Shown here piece by piece: positions 9,127-18,355 of a stretch of 36,229 bases of DNA (positions are counted from its first letter, which is position 1; the number at the start of each line of letters is the position of its first letter). Source of the stretch: Gammaproteobacteria bacterium (lineage in GTDB: Bacteria; Pseudomonadota; Gammaproteobacteria; Pseudomonadales; Azotimanducaceae); contig JABIZD010000142.1 in assembly GCA_018666555.1 (NCBI GenBank), forward strand, positions 1 to 36,229, read 5' to 3'. The translations under genes were made by a program, and so were the position numbers. The notes under the pieces were generated by a model. The model was not told the origin of the DNA. It did no database searches and saw only the letters and a list, made by a program, of their open reading frames with translations.

Positions 9127-10047
9127 TCAGTCTGCCTGTATGAGCTGCAATGCACCTTGATCTATCATTGCCTGTGCAACCCGTTCGGCTAACAAACCGC
9201 CTTGCCCTAGCGGTGCCGAATCACCTAACCGCAGCTGGATCTGCCCATCTTCGCTGCTAACAAACGTATTCAACTGGATTTTTGTACCGCCCTCAGCGTA
9301 ACTTGCAAAGGCGGCCACCGGCAGGCTGCAGTTAGCACCCAGCAACTCACTAATTCGACGTTCACAGGAAACAAGCTCAAAGCTGGAAGGGTCATTTAAT
9401 GCCGTCAGAATTGGCGAAAGATCCTGTCGGTCGATCAAACTTTCAATACCAACGGCACCCTGACCAGCACTGGGAACACAATCTTCAGCAGGGATTTCCA
9501 GGCAAATTCGATGACCCAGACCGAGCCGTTGAAGCCCAGCAGTAGCCAGAATTATCCCGTCAAAATGGCCCTCATCAAGGCGCCTTAATCGGGTATCAAC
9601 ATTACCTCGTAATTCCTTAAACACCAAACCTGGATAGCGGTGCTGTAATTGAAATCTTCGCCTCAAACTTGATGACCCTATGACTGCGCCATCAGACATA
9701 TCTGCAAAGCTCAGGTTACCATTCGAGATCAGTGCATCACTGGGTTCTGCCCTGCTACAGATTGCTGTTATGCCAAGCCCTTCAGGAAGCTCCGAGGGTA
9801 CATCTTTCATGGAATGTACGGCAATATCTCCAGCTCCTTGCAGTAGGGCGTTTTCCAATTCTTTGACAAAAACACCTTTGCCGCCCAGCTGGCTCAGCGA
9901 AGAATTACGATCTCTATCGCCCTGCGTACTTAGACCCAGTATTTCAACTTCTGTTTGCGCAAAGGCTTGTTTAATTTGCTGTTTAACAAAATTAGCCTGC
10001 CACATAGCCAGCGTACTTTTACGGGTTACAATTCTAATTTTACGCAC
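9127..10047 (-). CDS. hemC: Porphobilinogen deaminase (hydroxymethylbilane synthase)
   Basis: It joins four porphobilinogen molecules into hydroxymethylbilane in the cytoplasm. At 306 aa it is standard. Visible are the N-terminal IRIVTRKSTLAMWQA, the VHSMKDVP loop with its catalytic Asp near 83, SSLRRRFQL near 150, ELRGNVDTRLRRL near 164, and the cysteine that carries the dipyrromethane cofactor in ELLGANCSLPVAAF near 240. The start is GTG (rc of 10045-10047) with only a weak GAG upstream; it aligns with the usual N-terminus. It heads hemCDXY and is divergent from argH. Confidence 0.97.
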   Translation of the reverse strand: MRKIRIVTRKSTLAMWQANFVKQQIKQAFAQTEVEILGLSTQGDRDRNSSLSQLGGKGVFVKELENALLQGAGDIAVHSMKDVPSELPEGLGITAICSRAEPSDALISNGNLSFADMSDGAVIGSSSLRRRFQLQHRYPGLVFKELRGNVDTRLRRLDEGHFDGIILATAGLQRLGLGHRICLEIPAEDCVPSAGQGAVGIESLIDRQDLSPILTALNDPSSFELVSCERRISELLGANCSLPVAAFASYAEGGTKIQLNTFVSSEDGQIQLRLGDSAPLGQGGLLAERVAQAMIDQGALQLIQAD

Positions 10048-10286
10048 AATGCTCGACTTTTTTGCAAAGATGCAACACTAACCCCATGTTCCGTTTGAGT
10101 AAACTAATACCGCTTACATAGCATACTAAATCTCGCTTCTATCACGTCATAAAGGCCTCTACTTGTCGCCAGGGGCTCAGCAAAGAAACCGCGGCCGGAA
10201 AAACCTACCCAGCTATGAAATGGGCTGATTCCCGGGCAACGACGATCGTTAGCCAAAAAATTTGAATCCAGGCCAGGCCCTCAATA

Positions 10287-10335
10287 ATTCAGTAGACTTA
10301 ACCAAGGTCTACAATACTCTTTGTCTATACTGAAT
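10287..10335. repeat. Nested inverted repeats in hemC-argH spacer
   Basis: ATTCAGTA (10287-10294) is complementary to TACTGAAT (10328-10335). Inside, GTAGAC (10292-10297) is complementary to GTCTAC (10307-10312) around a 9-base loop. The two pairings share bases, so only one can form at a time. Possible operator or switchable RNA fold; function unknown. Confidence 0.4.
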
Positions 10336-10501
10336 AATTCACCAACCCAGATGTGAATGTAACGAAGCATAATCTGCCAAAAACCCGGCATCGTAACGAG
10401 TCATCATAAGTTTCCTGAACCACTTAACTTAATCGGCTCAGCCAGGTCCACCTGCCAGACCCGGGCAATTTTTACCTGAGGCATTAACAACGTCACGTAA
10501 C

Positions 10502-10510
10502 TGCTATAAT
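10502..10510 (+). promoter_or_regulatory. Extended -10 promoter for argH
   Basis: TGCTATAAT is a perfect extended -10 element (TGnTATAAT). TTAACA at 10484-10489 matches 5 of 6 -35 bases but at a short 15-base spacing, which extended -10 promoters tolerate. Transcription would begin near 10516, leaving a leader of only about 15 bases before the ATG at 10532. Confidence 0.65.
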
Positions 10511-10531
10511 AACTCAGCACTCAACCGGAAC

Positions 10532-11932
10532 ATGACATTGGCAGACCAGAAACAAAAACTTTGGGATGGCAGATTTACCGAAGCAACCGACGCTTTTGTA
10601 GAATCTTTTACGGCATCCATCAACTTCGATCAAATCCTTGCTGACTACGATATTGAAGGATCCATCGCACATGCTCGCATGCTTGAGAAAGCCGGCATTA
10701 TTGGTAAAGCCGATCTCGATAACATGCTGGCAGGTCTCGGAGAGATTCGCCAGGAAATTGCCCTGAACCAGTTCGAATGGTCTGTGCAATTAGAAGATGT
10801 TCATATGAATATTGAGTCTGCCTTGACGGCTCGCATTGGTGAGCTTGGAAAAGTACTACACACTGCACGCTCCAGAAACGACCAGATTGCAACTGATCTG
10901 AGGCTTTATCTGCGCGATCAAATCGATCTTATCCTGCAGAAAGTAAAACAACTTCTGAGCGGTATTCTCGATCTGGCTGAAACACATACGCAGACCATCA
11001 TGCCGGGTTTTACTCACCTGCAAATCGCTCAGCCGGTCGTTTTTGGTCACCATTTAATGGCCTGGTATGCCATGCTGTTACGCGACGCCGAGCGATTAAC
11101 CGAATGTCGTAAGAGAGTCAATTGCATGCCACTTGGGTCGGCAGCCCTGGCGGGTACCAGTTTTCCGATTGATCGGGCTTATACGGCTGAGCTGTTAGGA
11201 TTTGAATCCATTGCTGATAACTCCCTAGATGCAGTCAGTGATCGAGATTTTGTTATCGAATTCTCTGCCTGTGCCAGCCTTCTTATGATGCATCTGTCCC
11301 GCTGGTCGGAAGAAATGATCTTATGGACCTCAACGCAATTCGATTTTATTGAACTACCCGACCGTTTCTGTACCGGATCATCAATCATGCCGCAGAAGAA
11401 AAACCCTGATGTACCCGAATTAGTTCGCGGTAAATCAGGCCGAGTATTTGGATCTCTGATGGCCCTGCTGACACTGATGAAAGGCCAGCCACTGGCCTAT
11501 AACAAAGACAATCAGGAGGACAAAGAACCACTTTTCGATACGGTCCAAACTGTTCTGTCGTGTCTCACCGCATTTGCAGATATGGTGCCTAATATAAAGG
11601 CCAAAAAGGAAAACATGGCACGGGCTGCATTAACCGGATACGCCACTGCTACCGACCTGGCAGACTACCTCGTCCGCCAGGGTCTTGCCTTTCGTGATGC
11701 CCATGCCGTGGTTGGCAGGTTAGTGGCGCTAGGCATAGACCAACAGAAGGACCTGGCTGAACTCAGCCTTGAACAGCTCAAGGCTGAATGCGATCTAATT
11801 ACTGAAGACGTTTACCAGTTCCTCGATATTCACGGATCGGTAGCGAGTCGAAACCATCTAGGAGGCACAGCTCCCGAGACCGTCCGCAATGCGATTACCC
11901 TGGCTCGGCAGTCACTGAATCAAAACTGGTAA
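10532..11932 (+). CDS. argH: Argininosuccinate lyase
   Basis: The last enzyme of arginine synthesis splits argininosuccinate to arginine and fumarate; it is a cytoplasmic homotetramer. At 466 aa it is standard. Visible are KLWDGRF near 10-16, the [16 protein letters not shown] segment near 113, [15 protein letters not shown] near 154 with the catalytic His, and the superfamily signature [20 protein letters not shown] near 284-303 with the flexible catalytic Ser loop. CGGAAC lies directly before the ATG. The last 38 bases overlap the end of cyaY on the opposite strand. Confidence 0.98.
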   Translation: MTLADQKQKLWDGRFTEATDAFVESFTASINFDQILADYDIEGSIAHARMLEKAGIIGKADLDNMLAGLGEIRQEIALNQFEWSVQLEDVHMNIESALTARIGELGKVLHTARSRNDQIATDLRLYLRDQIDLILQKVKQLLSGILDLAETHTQTIMPGFTHLQIAQPVVFGHHLMAWYAMLLRDAERLTECRKRVNCMPLGSAALAGTSFPIDRAYTAELLGFESIADNSLDAVSDRDFVIEFSACASLLMMHLSRWSEEMILWTSTQFDFIELPDRFCTGSSIMPQKKNPDVPELVRGKSGRVFGSLMALLTLMKGQPLAYNKDNQEDKEPLFDTVQTVLSCLTAFADMVPNIKAKKENMARAALTGYATATDLADYLVRQGLAFRDAHAVVGRLVALGIDQQKDLAELSLEQLKAECDLITEDVYQFLDIHGSVASRNHLGGTAPETVRNAITLARQSLNQNW

Positions 11933-12245
11933 CCTTATCTCCAGTTTGTTCTGAGAATACCCTATTGAGTAGGTCAGATAATACTTCTGAGGTAGTACCA
12001 CACTGCCATTGCCCATTAGCGAAGTTAAGATGAAAACCCCCGGAACGGGCTGCAATCCATACTTCACGTTGACTTACCTGCCGACTGAAAATAACCTGTG
12101 AAGCATCAGGGAAGGTAATCGTCAAAATACCGCTACCTCCATCAATATCAAAATCCTGATCAAAGGACTCAACGATATCTTCAATATCAAAAAATAAGTT
12201 TTCCAGCTTTTCCCTGAACTCTCGTTCAGAAAGAGAATCATTCAC
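11895..12245 (-). CDS. cyaY: CyaY, bacterial frataxin
   Basis: A 116-aa acidic iron-binding protein that modulates iron-sulfur cluster assembly at IscS. The first helix is rich in Glu/Asp ([27 protein letters not shown] split over residues 7-33), followed by [21 protein letters not shown] and the conserved [12 protein letters not shown] near 68-79. It aligns with E. coli CyaY (106 aa) to about residue 108 and adds about seven residues, SVTAEPG, encoded antisense to the end of argH. GGGGAG lies about 11 bases before the ATG. It is divergent from lptM. Confidence 0.93.
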   Translation of the reverse strand: MNDSLSEREFREKLENLFFDIEDIVESFDQDFDIDGGSGILTITFPDASQVIFSRQVSQREVWIAARSGGFHLNFANGQWQCGTTSEVLSDLLNRVFSEQTGDKVTSFDSVTAEPG

Positions 12246-12311
12246 CGCAGTTACTCCCCATCAAGTTCATACTCCAGTATACTAACTCTTCTAAGTCTTC
12301 TCTGAATCAAT

Positions 12312-12416
12312 ATGCGTTTTATACCAATCGTATTTTTACTGTTAATGTTAACCGGCTGCGGTCAGAAAGGCCCTCTGTATCTACCAGATTCGCCGGAAGG
12401 GTCTCTGGTTATCTGA
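12312..12416 (+). CDS. lptM: LptM (YifL) small lipoprotein
   Basis: A 34-codon gene with a lipoprotein signal and a perfect lipobox: MRFIPIVFLLLMLTGC, so Cys16 becomes the lipidated N-terminus. The mature peptide begins CGQKGPLYLP, which is the diagnostic LptM/YifL sequence. In E. coli LptM binds the LptD-LptE lipopolysaccharide translocon in the outer membrane and helps LptD mature its disulfides. The stop is 2 bases before lysA, the order seen in Pseudomonas (cyaY / lptM-lysA-dapF). The Shine-Dalgarno match is weak. A TATACT at 12278-12283 could be a -10 box without a good -35. Confidence 0.92.
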   Translation: MRFIPIVFLLLMLTGCGQKGPLYLPDSPEGSLVI

Positions 12417-12418
12417 TC

Positions 12419-13690
12419 ATGCCGGAATTTGATTACCGCAATGGTTTTTATCATGTTGAAGACCTAGACCTGAGAGAATTGGCTGAGCAGTTCGGGACCC
12501 CGGCTTTTATTTATTCGGAAGCCTCAATAAGAGCAGCGTATCAGCGATATCAGCATGCCTTTACTGGCTTACCTCATTCAATCTGTTATGCCGTTAAGGC
12601 AAATTCGAATTTAACCATTCTCAACTTATTGGCTTCGATGGGTGCTGGCTTTGATATCGTTTCCGGAGGTGAATTAGCCAGAGTTATAGCCGCCGGTGGT
12701 GATCCCAAAAATATCGTTTTTTCAGGTGTTGGGAAACTGGATGAAGAAATTTCTGCAGCACTGGAAGCCGGTATTCATTGCTTTAATGTCGAGTCAGAAG
12801 GAGAACTGGCTAAAATCGAGATGATTGCATCAACACTGGGGTTAGTAGCACCCATTTCTTTTCGGGTTAACCCGGATGTTGATCCAAAAACACATCCATA
12901 CATCTCTACCGGACTGAAACAAAGTAAATTCGGCATAGCTGCCGACCAGGCGCTAGCGCTTTATCAAAAAGCTGCCCAATCAGATGTGCTTAATATTGTT
13001 GGAATAGATTGCCACATTGGATCACAGATAACCGAAATCGGGCCTTTTAATGAAGCATTGAAAAAACTCCTCGAACTCATTGACCGCTTGCAACAAAAGG
13101 GCATACATCTCGAGCATATCGATATGGGCGGTGGCATGGGCGTTCAATATAAAAATGAGCCCGATATCAACATTACTGACCTGGCTGAAACCATCAAAGA
13201 ACTGATGTCAGGACGCTCAGAGAAAATCATACTTGAACCCGGTAGAAGCCTGTTAGCCAATGCCGGAATCCTACTGACCGAGGTCATCTACCTTAAAGAA
13301 AACGGTGGCCAACATTTTGCTATTATCGACTCTGCCATGAACGACCTGGTAAGACCGGCTCTGTACAATGCCTGGCACAACGTTTTACCCATAATACAAT
13401 TCCCGGAACAAAGGCAGGAACAAAACTACGAAATCGTTGGGCCTATATGCGAGACTGGCGATTTCCTGGCCAAACAACGTCGATTAAAAATTCAGCCTGG
13501 CGACCTATTATCTATTGAGTCAGCAGGTGCTTATGGCTCCACTATGAGTTCGAACTACAATAGTCGAGGCCGGGCAGCAGAAATTCTTGTCTCAGGTAAG
13601 CATGCCAGGGAAATTCGCCGCAGGGAAAGCATCCAAGACCAGATGGTCATGGAATCTACTGAGACTTTCTGGCCTGAACAAAAAAACTAA
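12419..13690 (+). CDS. lysA: Diaminopimelate decarboxylase
   Basis: A PLP enzyme that decarboxylates meso-diaminopimelate to L-lysine, the final lysine step. At 423 aa it is standard. The PLP lysine is K60 in CYAVKANSN; the glycine-rich phosphate loop is HIDMGGGMGVQY near 238; EPGRSLLANAG near 277 and GPICETGDFLA near 343 complete the site. It begins 2 bases after lptM, and dapF follows 39 bases later, so product-forming and substrate-forming steps of lysine synthesis are together. Confidence 0.98.
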   Translation: MPEFDYRNGFYHVEDLDLRELAEQFGTPAFIYSEASIRAAYQRYQHAFTGLPHSICYAVKANSNLTILNLLASMGAGFDIVSGGELARVIAAGGDPKNIVFSGVGKLDEEISAALEAGIHCFNVESEGELAKIEMIASTLGLVAPISFRVNPDVDPKTHPYISTGLKQSKFGIAADQALALYQKAAQSDVLNIVGIDCHIGSQITEIGPFNEALKKLLELIDRLQQKGIHLEHIDMGGGMGVQYKNEPDINITDLAETIKELMSGRSEKIILEPGRSLLANAGILLTEVIYLKENGGQHFAIIDSAMNDLVRPALYNAWHNVLPIIQFPEQRQEQNYEIVGPICETGDFLAKQRRLKIQPGDLLSIESAGAYGSTMSSNYNSRGRAAEILVSGKHAREIRRRESIQDQMVMESTETFWPEQKN

Positions 13691-13729
13691 ATTCTTGCAT
13701 TAAAGGAAAGCTGAAGTAACCTTAATACT

Positions 13730-14584
13730 ATGCTGGTTCATTTCACCAAAATGCACGGGACGGGTAACGATTTTCTCGTACTTGATCTCGTTTCGCAAAG
13801 CGTTCAATTAACACCAGAGATCATTAGCGCTCTGGCGGACCGTCACACCGGTATCGGTTTTGACCAACTCCTTGCGGCAGAACCACCGACCAACCCAGAG
13901 GCAGACTTCTTCTACCGAATATATAACGCAGATGGCTCTGAAGCAGAACAATGCGGTAATGGTGCACGATGTTTGGCTAAATTTGTCTATGACAAGCAAC
14001 TAACACCAAAGCGAAAGTTAACCTTTCAATGTATTAACGGCCTCATTTCTGCCGAACTACTGCCGGATAACAAATTCAAGATCAACATGGGCGAACCCAA
14101 CTTTTCACCTGAGCAGATACCTTTTAGAACCCCGACTCAGGAAGATATCTATCGACTGGGAGGATATCCTACCGATGACCAGACTAGGGCAGCTGCCGAT
14201 ATCGAGTTCATACCCGTAAGCATGGGTAATCCCCATGCCGTCATCCAGGTCGCATCGGTCAGTGATATACAAATCGAGGAAATTGGACCCTGGTTATCGA
14301 CTCACCCAGTGTTTCCTGAGGGTGCTAATGTTAGTTTTATGGAAATCGAAGACCCTGGCCGGCTTCAACTACGTGTCTACGAGAGAGGCGCAGGAGAAAC
14401 TCTAGCCTGTGGTACAGGTGCCTGTGCAGCTGTGGCAGTGGCGCAACATAGGCAGTTAGTGTCCAGTACGGTTGATGTAGCGATGCCCGGTGGCCAGATA
14501 ACGGTTCAATGGCAGGGTCCGAATCATGATCTTTTTCAAATAGGACCGGCAAAAAAGGTCTATGATGGCAGAATCAAAATATGA
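13730..14584 (+). CDS. dapF: Diaminopimelate epimerase
   Basis: It interconverts LL- and meso-diaminopimelate, feeding lysA and peptidoglycan synthesis. At 284 aa it begins MLVHFTKMHGTGNDFLVLD, as usual. The two catalytic cysteines are C75 in AEQCGNGARC and one near 224 in ETLACGTGAC; the motif PHAVIQV near 165 is also present. No good Shine-Dalgarno precedes the ATG (an AAAGGAA lies too far upstream), so translation may depend on lysA. Its stop overlaps the next ATG by 4 bases. Confidence 0.98.
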   Translation: MLVHFTKMHGTGNDFLVLDLVSQSVQLTPEIISALADRHTGIGFDQLLAAEPPTNPEADFFYRIYNADGSEAEQCGNGARCLAKFVYDKQLTPKRKLTFQCINGLISAELLPDNKFKINMGEPNFSPEQIPFRTPTQEDIYRLGGYPTDDQTRAAADIEFIPVSMGNPHAVIQVASVSDIQIEEIGPWLSTHPVFPEGANVSFMEIEDPGRLQLRVYERGAGETLACGTGACAAVAVAQHRQLVSSTVDVAMPGGQITVQWQGPNHDLFQIGPAKKVYDGRIKI

Positions 14585-15303
14585 CTAAAAAAAACAACTC
14601 CTCCACTCAAAAAACTGATCTAGACCCTGAGAAAATACTCAGTTACCTAAGTGAAAACCCTGACTTTAGAAAAAAAATATTAGAGCAATTTGATTTATCG
14701 AGCCGAGATTCCGGTCAAGACACCATTTCTTTCTCAAGTAAAAAGTTGGACTCAGTCAGCAAAAAGCTATCCCAGACAGAATCAAAACTAACAGAATTAA
14801 TTCAAAATTCCACCGACAACAGCCGTCTTTTCGAATACTGCCACAACCTTATTCTGGCGTTGCTGGATACAACCGACTCCACCTCATTTTTAAAGGCTTT
14901 ATCGCACAGTCTTGAGCATGATTTCAAATTTTCTGATCATCATCTCTTTGTCTTCTGCGACCAGCAAACCGCCATAAACAAACATGCCAGCTTTATCCAG
15001 AGGGAAAAACTTGAACAGCAATTAGGTGGCATAATCAGCTCGCATCAACCGACTCTGGGCATACTCCGCGAGCAAGAAAAAAAATTGCTGTTTCCTGATA
15101 ACCACCTGGCTATCGGATCAGCAGCCGTGCTACCCATTAATAACGAGCAACCCATTGCAATACTTACTTTGGGCAGTCGTGATCAAAATGACTTTCGTTC
15201 GGACCTTGAAACCAATTTTGTGAAACTAATCACTGATGTTCTATCAAGGTTGCTACCCGAACGAGTCATTCCGAATGGACCTGCATCGGGTACAACTGGA
15301 TGA
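14581..15303 (+). CDS. DUF484 family protein
   Basis: A 240-aa soluble protein of the DUF484 family, always found between dapF and xerC (yigA position in E. coli). Residues about 15-40 hold the DPEKILSYLSENPDF segment typical of the family; 55-80 are Ser/Lys-rich and may be coiled; 95-225 look GAF-like (for example IGSAAVLPINNEQPIAILTLGSRD, split around residues 178-201). Function is unknown. It overlaps dapF and xerC by ATGA at both ends, so production is probably coupled to both. Confidence 0.88.
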   Translation: MTKKNNSSTQKTDLDPEKILSYLSENPDFRKKILEQFDLSSRDSGQDTISFSSKKLDSVSKKLSQTESKLTELIQNSTDNSRLFEYCHNLILALLDTTDSTSFLKALSHSLEHDFKFSDHHLFVFCDQQTAINKHASFIQREKLEQQLGGIISSHQPTLGILREQEKKLLFPDNHLAIGSAAVLPINNEQPIAILTLGSRDQNDFRSDLETNFVKLITDVLSRLLPERVIPNGPASGTTG

Positions 15304-16232
15304 CTACTGGCCTGTCACATCAAGTCGATTGCTTTCTCAACCATATCCGAACAGAGCGACGACTCTCAGATAATACCATTGAGGGCTACAAGCACGATCT
15401 TACCAGCCTGCAAGCCTACGCAACCGAGTTCAGCCTTGCTGAAGCTCAAGACTTAACTCCCCATCACATTCGTCAGCTTATCGGACGAAACCACCGCAAA
15501 GGTATTTCGGGCCGAAGCCAACAACGTCGATTATCGGCATTTCGAACTTTCTTCAATTATATTGCCAGGGAAGAAGTGCTTAACCAAAACCCGGCGCAGA
15601 TTGTTACAGCCCCAAAAAGTTCAAAAAAACTCCCCCGTACACTAGATACGGATCAAGTCGCTCAACTGCTCAACTTCAGCCCTGATAACTGGCATAGTTT
15701 TCGTGACAAAGCCATACTGGAATTGCTGTATTCTTCCGGGCTTCGACTGAGTGAATTAACCGGCGCCGATTGCGCCAGTGTGTCTGTTTCTGAAGGAGCC
15801 ATACTGGTTACCGGAAAAGGCAACAAGCAGAGAATAGTTCCGGTCGGCAAGTTGGCTTTAAAGGCCATACAAGACTGGCTGATGGTCCGAGAATTTCCAC
15901 CCACAAAAACAAACCAAGTAAATTCAAAGGCCCTGTTCATCAGCCAGAGGGGGAGCCGCATCAGCCCATCAAGTATCCAGGCCAGATTGCGCTACTGGGC
16001 AAAAAAACAGCAATTGGCAAGTCACCTTCACCCGCACATGCTGAGGCATTCCTTTGCAAGCCATATACTGGAGTCCAGCGGGGACCTCAGAGCGGTACAG
16101 GAACTGCTGGGTCATGCTGATATCAGCACAACGCAGATATACACCCACCTGGATTTCCAACACCTTGCTGCGGTCTATGATAAAACACACCCACGGGCGC
16201 AACGTCGCAAAGATAAGAGTAAGCCAACATGA
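15300..16232 (+). CDS. xerC: Tyrosine recombinase XerC
   Basis: A 310-aa site-specific recombinase that resolves chromosome dimers at dif with XerD. The SAM-like N-terminal domain spans about 5-95 (LSDNTIEGYKHDL near 20). The catalytic set is complete: Arg in LYSSGLRLSEL near 148, Lys in TGKGNKQR near 172, HxxR in HMLRHSFASH near 248, His in LGHADISTTQIYTH near 270, and the nucleophile Tyr in that same segment. Position after dapF-DUF484 identifies XerC over XerD. It overlaps both neighbours by 4 bases. Confidence 0.96.
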   Translation: MTTGLSHQVDCFLNHIRTERRLSDNTIEGYKHDLTSLQAYATEFSLAEAQDLTPHHIRQLIGRNHRKGISGRSQQRRLSAFRTFFNYIAREEVLNQNPAQIVTAPKSSKKLPRTLDTDQVAQLLNFSPDNWHSFRDKAILELLYSSGLRLSELTGADCASVSVSEGAILVTGKGNKQRIVPVGKLALKAIQDWLMVREFPPTKTNQVNSKALFISQRGSRISPSSIQARLRYWAKKQQLASHLHPHMLRHSFASHILESSGDLRAVQELLGHADISTTQIYTHLDFQHLAAVYDKTHPRAQRRKDKSKPT

Positions 16233-16930
16233 TCAAAGTTATCGGCTTTGATCTTGATGATACCCTCTGGGCGGTTAAACCAGTGATCATTGGCGCTGAA
16301 GTCGCGCTTAAGGCATACCTTAAAGATTGTTTACCTAACGTTGATTTTAGTCAGGAACGCTTACTCACTATTCGTAAACAATTGCTTGAAGAGGACCCTT
16401 CACTGTCTTTTAAGCTGACTGTTTTTCGCCAGACCCTATTGACAAGAACCATGACTGACAGCGGCCTTGAGACAAGCCAAACAGAGCAACTGGCGGCCGC
16501 TGCAATGGCTGTTTTTCTGCAGGCAAGAAACCAGGTGATATTTTACCCCGGCACCTTTGCCGCGCTCAGTGAATTAGCGGAAGACTATATCCTCTGCGCC
16601 TTAACCAACGGGAATGCCGATATCAAAAAGTTAGGACTGGATCATTTATTTGAATTTTCTCTTTCAGCGGAACAAGTAGGTGCAGCTAAACCTGATCCGA
16701 CTTTATTCGAAGCGGCCCTAAAACGAACTAATATTAAAGCTCATGAGATGATCTACGTTGGCGATGATCCCTTGCTGGACGTTGATGCTGCTGCGCAACT
16801 AGGCATCAGGACGATCTGGAAATCGAATCCGAAAAAACAATCCGATCTGATCACAAAACCTGACGCACAGATACAACAGTTATCGGAACTTCCGGCAGCC
16901 GTTGCACAGATTATCGAGCGGCACTGCTAG
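16229..16930 (+). CDS. HAD family phosphatase, YigB-like
   Basis: A 233-aa haloacid-dehalogenase-type hydrolase. Motif I is GFDLDDTLW near 6-14 with the nucleophile and acid/base Asp; motif II is LTNGN near 130; the lysine is in AAKPDPTLF near 152; motif IV is VGDDPLLDVDAA near 180. The E. coli counterpart in the same place (yigB, after xerC) dephosphorylates 5-amino-6-(5-phosphoribitylamino)uracil in riboflavin synthesis and also FMN; the same role here is only inferred. Its ATG overlaps the xerC stop. It converges with thrC. Confidence 0.88.
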   Translation: MIKVIGFDLDDTLWAVKPVIIGAEVALKAYLKDCLPNVDFSQERLLTIRKQLLEEDPSLSFKLTVFRQTLLTRTMTDSGLETSQTEQLAAAAMAVFLQARNQVIFYPGTFAALSELAEDYILCALTNGNADIKKLGLDHLFEFSLSAEQVGAAKPDPTLFEAALKRTNIKAHEMIYVGDDPLLDVDAAAQLGIRTIWKSNPKKQSDLITKPDAQIQQLSELPAAVAQIIERHC

Positions 16931-16958
16931 CCGTTAAGCCGGAAACTGCTTTTCTGCC

Positions 16959-18335
16959 TCAGCAGTCTGGACAGTGTTCACCAATAAATGCTCTTAAATG
17001 GTCATCACTGGCCGGCAACTTGAACTTTCTGGTTTCCAGGCCGTGCAGGTTTTCCAGTGCAGCATGTCTTGGAACAATCGAAGGCATTGCCTTATGCACG
17101 GCTGCCTCAAATTTAGCTGGATGTGCTGTAGCCAGGCAGACCATGGGAACACCCGGTTCAAGAACTTGTTCTGCCCGACATATACCCACAGCAGTATGAG
17201 GGTCTGCCAAGTAGCTATAGTCCTGATAACATTTTTTTATACCCTGCAGAGTGTCGGCATCATTTACAGAACCGGCATCAAAATATTCCATAATACCGGT
17301 GCAACCAGGCACACGAGCTAACCCGGTGGTATGGAAATCCGTCATAAACTGACCAACCTGCTGACTGTCTTGGCCCAAATGATAAAATAGCAACCGCTCG
17401 AAATTACTGGCTATCTGGATATCCATGGCGGGACTTTCCGAAAAATGCACCGACCCTTTTTGATAGATTCCTGAATTGAAAAACCGGGCAAGAATATCGT
17501 TACTATTAGTCGCTAAAATCAATTTACGGATAGGTAAACCCATCTGCTTTGCAATAAACCCTGCAAAGATATTGCCAAAATTTCCTGTCGGAACAGCGAC
17601 ATCAAACTCACTCGGTCGCTGCAGCTGATACCACGCGGAAAAATAATAAACGATCTGGGCAAGAACCCTGGCCCAATTAACTGAATTAACAGCTCCCAGG
17701 TTATACCGCGACTTAAACTGTAGGTCATTAAAAACTGTTTTCAGGAGGCTTTGACAATCATCGAAACTGCCATCAATTGCTATATTGAATACGTTTTTAT
17801 CCAGGACAGTCGTCATCTGCAATTCCTGAACAGGACTAGTTCGACCATCTGGAAACATAATAAAGGTATTAATGCCGGGTCTACCTCTCAGCCCAGCAAT
17901 CGCTGCACTACCGGTATCACCACTGGTGGCACCAAGGATATTCAGCTTTGCGCTAGTCCCTGAAAGAACATGACCAAACAGATTACCAAGAAGCTGTAAT
18001 GCGATATCCTTGAAAGCTAGCGTCGGCCCATGGAACAATTCAAGAACATGAACATTACCTACTTCCACCAACGGTGACACACTGGCATGATCAAAGGATG
18101 CATAACTTTGACTAATCAGGCTGGCTAGATCAGTTTTGCTTATATCATCTACGTAAGGTGCTATGACCTGGGCAGCAAGTTCACTATAGGATAAACCCTG
18201 CCAGTCGCCCAACTGTGAACTGACCTGGGGAATAGAATCAGGTAATAAAAGCCCTCCGTCGGTTGCCAGGCCCATCATGACCGCCTCAGAGAAGGACAAT
18301 CCGCTCACCCCACCCCGCGTGCTTATATATTTCAT
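16959..18335 (-). CDS. thrC: Threonine synthase
   Basis: A PLP enzyme that turns O-phosphohomoserine into threonine. The chosen start gives 458 aa beginning MKYISTRGG, which is where the family begins. The PLP lysine is in HGPTLAFKDIALQ near 108; ATSGDTGSAA near 145, the glycine-rich PTGNFGN near 256 and the final LATAHPAKFEAAV near 410 are all present. An upstream in-frame ATG at 18368 has a better Shine-Dalgarno (AAGGA) and would add 11 unconserved residues; it sits in the loop of a 6-bp hairpin. The partner thrB is 10 kb away, as in Pseudomonas. glnK lies upstream on the same strand, 111 bases away. Confidence 0.96.
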   Translation of the reverse strand: MKYISTRGGVSGLSFSEAVMMGLATDGGLLLPDSIPQVSSQLGDWQGLSYSELAAQVIAPYVDDISKTDLASLISQSYASFDHASVSPLVEVGNVHVLELFHGPTLAFKDIALQLLGNLFGHVLSGTSAKLNILGATSGDTGSAAIAGLRGRPGINTFIMFPDGRTSPVQELQMTTVLDKNVFNIAIDGSFDDCQSLLKTVFNDLQFKSRYNLGAVNSVNWARVLAQIVYYFSAWYQLQRPSEFDVAVPTGNFGNIFAGFIAKQMGLPIRKLILATNSNDILARFFNSGIYQKGSVHFSESPAMDIQIASNFERLLFYHLGQDSQQVGQFMTDFHTTGLARVPGCTGIMEYFDAGSVNDADTLQGIKKCYQDYSYLADPHTAVGICRAEQVLEPGVPMVCLATAHPAKFEAAVHKAMPSIVPRHAALENLHGLETRKFKLPASDDHLRAFIGEHCPDC

Positions 18336-18355
18336 ACTACTTACTTCAATCGAAT

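Larger units (their letters stand above)
10048..10531. promoter_or_regulatory. 484-base spacer between divergent hemC and argH
   Basis: It holds nested inverted repeats at 10287-10335 and an extended -10 promoter for argH at 10502-10510. I see no open frame with a ribosome site, no tRNA and no convincing terminator. The GC-rich part (10180-10260) could fold but shows no clean hairpin plus U tract. The hemC promoter was not located. Confidence 0.5.

Noticed and set aside
9680-10081. 133-codon plus-strand frame antisense to hemC
   Set aside because: Shadow of the hemC reading frame; no ribosome site and Ser/Leu-rich low-information sequence.
16940-16970. ACTGC/GCAGT repeat between the convergent HAD gene and thrC
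   Set aside because: The stem is short and no T run follows on either strand, so a terminator call is not supported.
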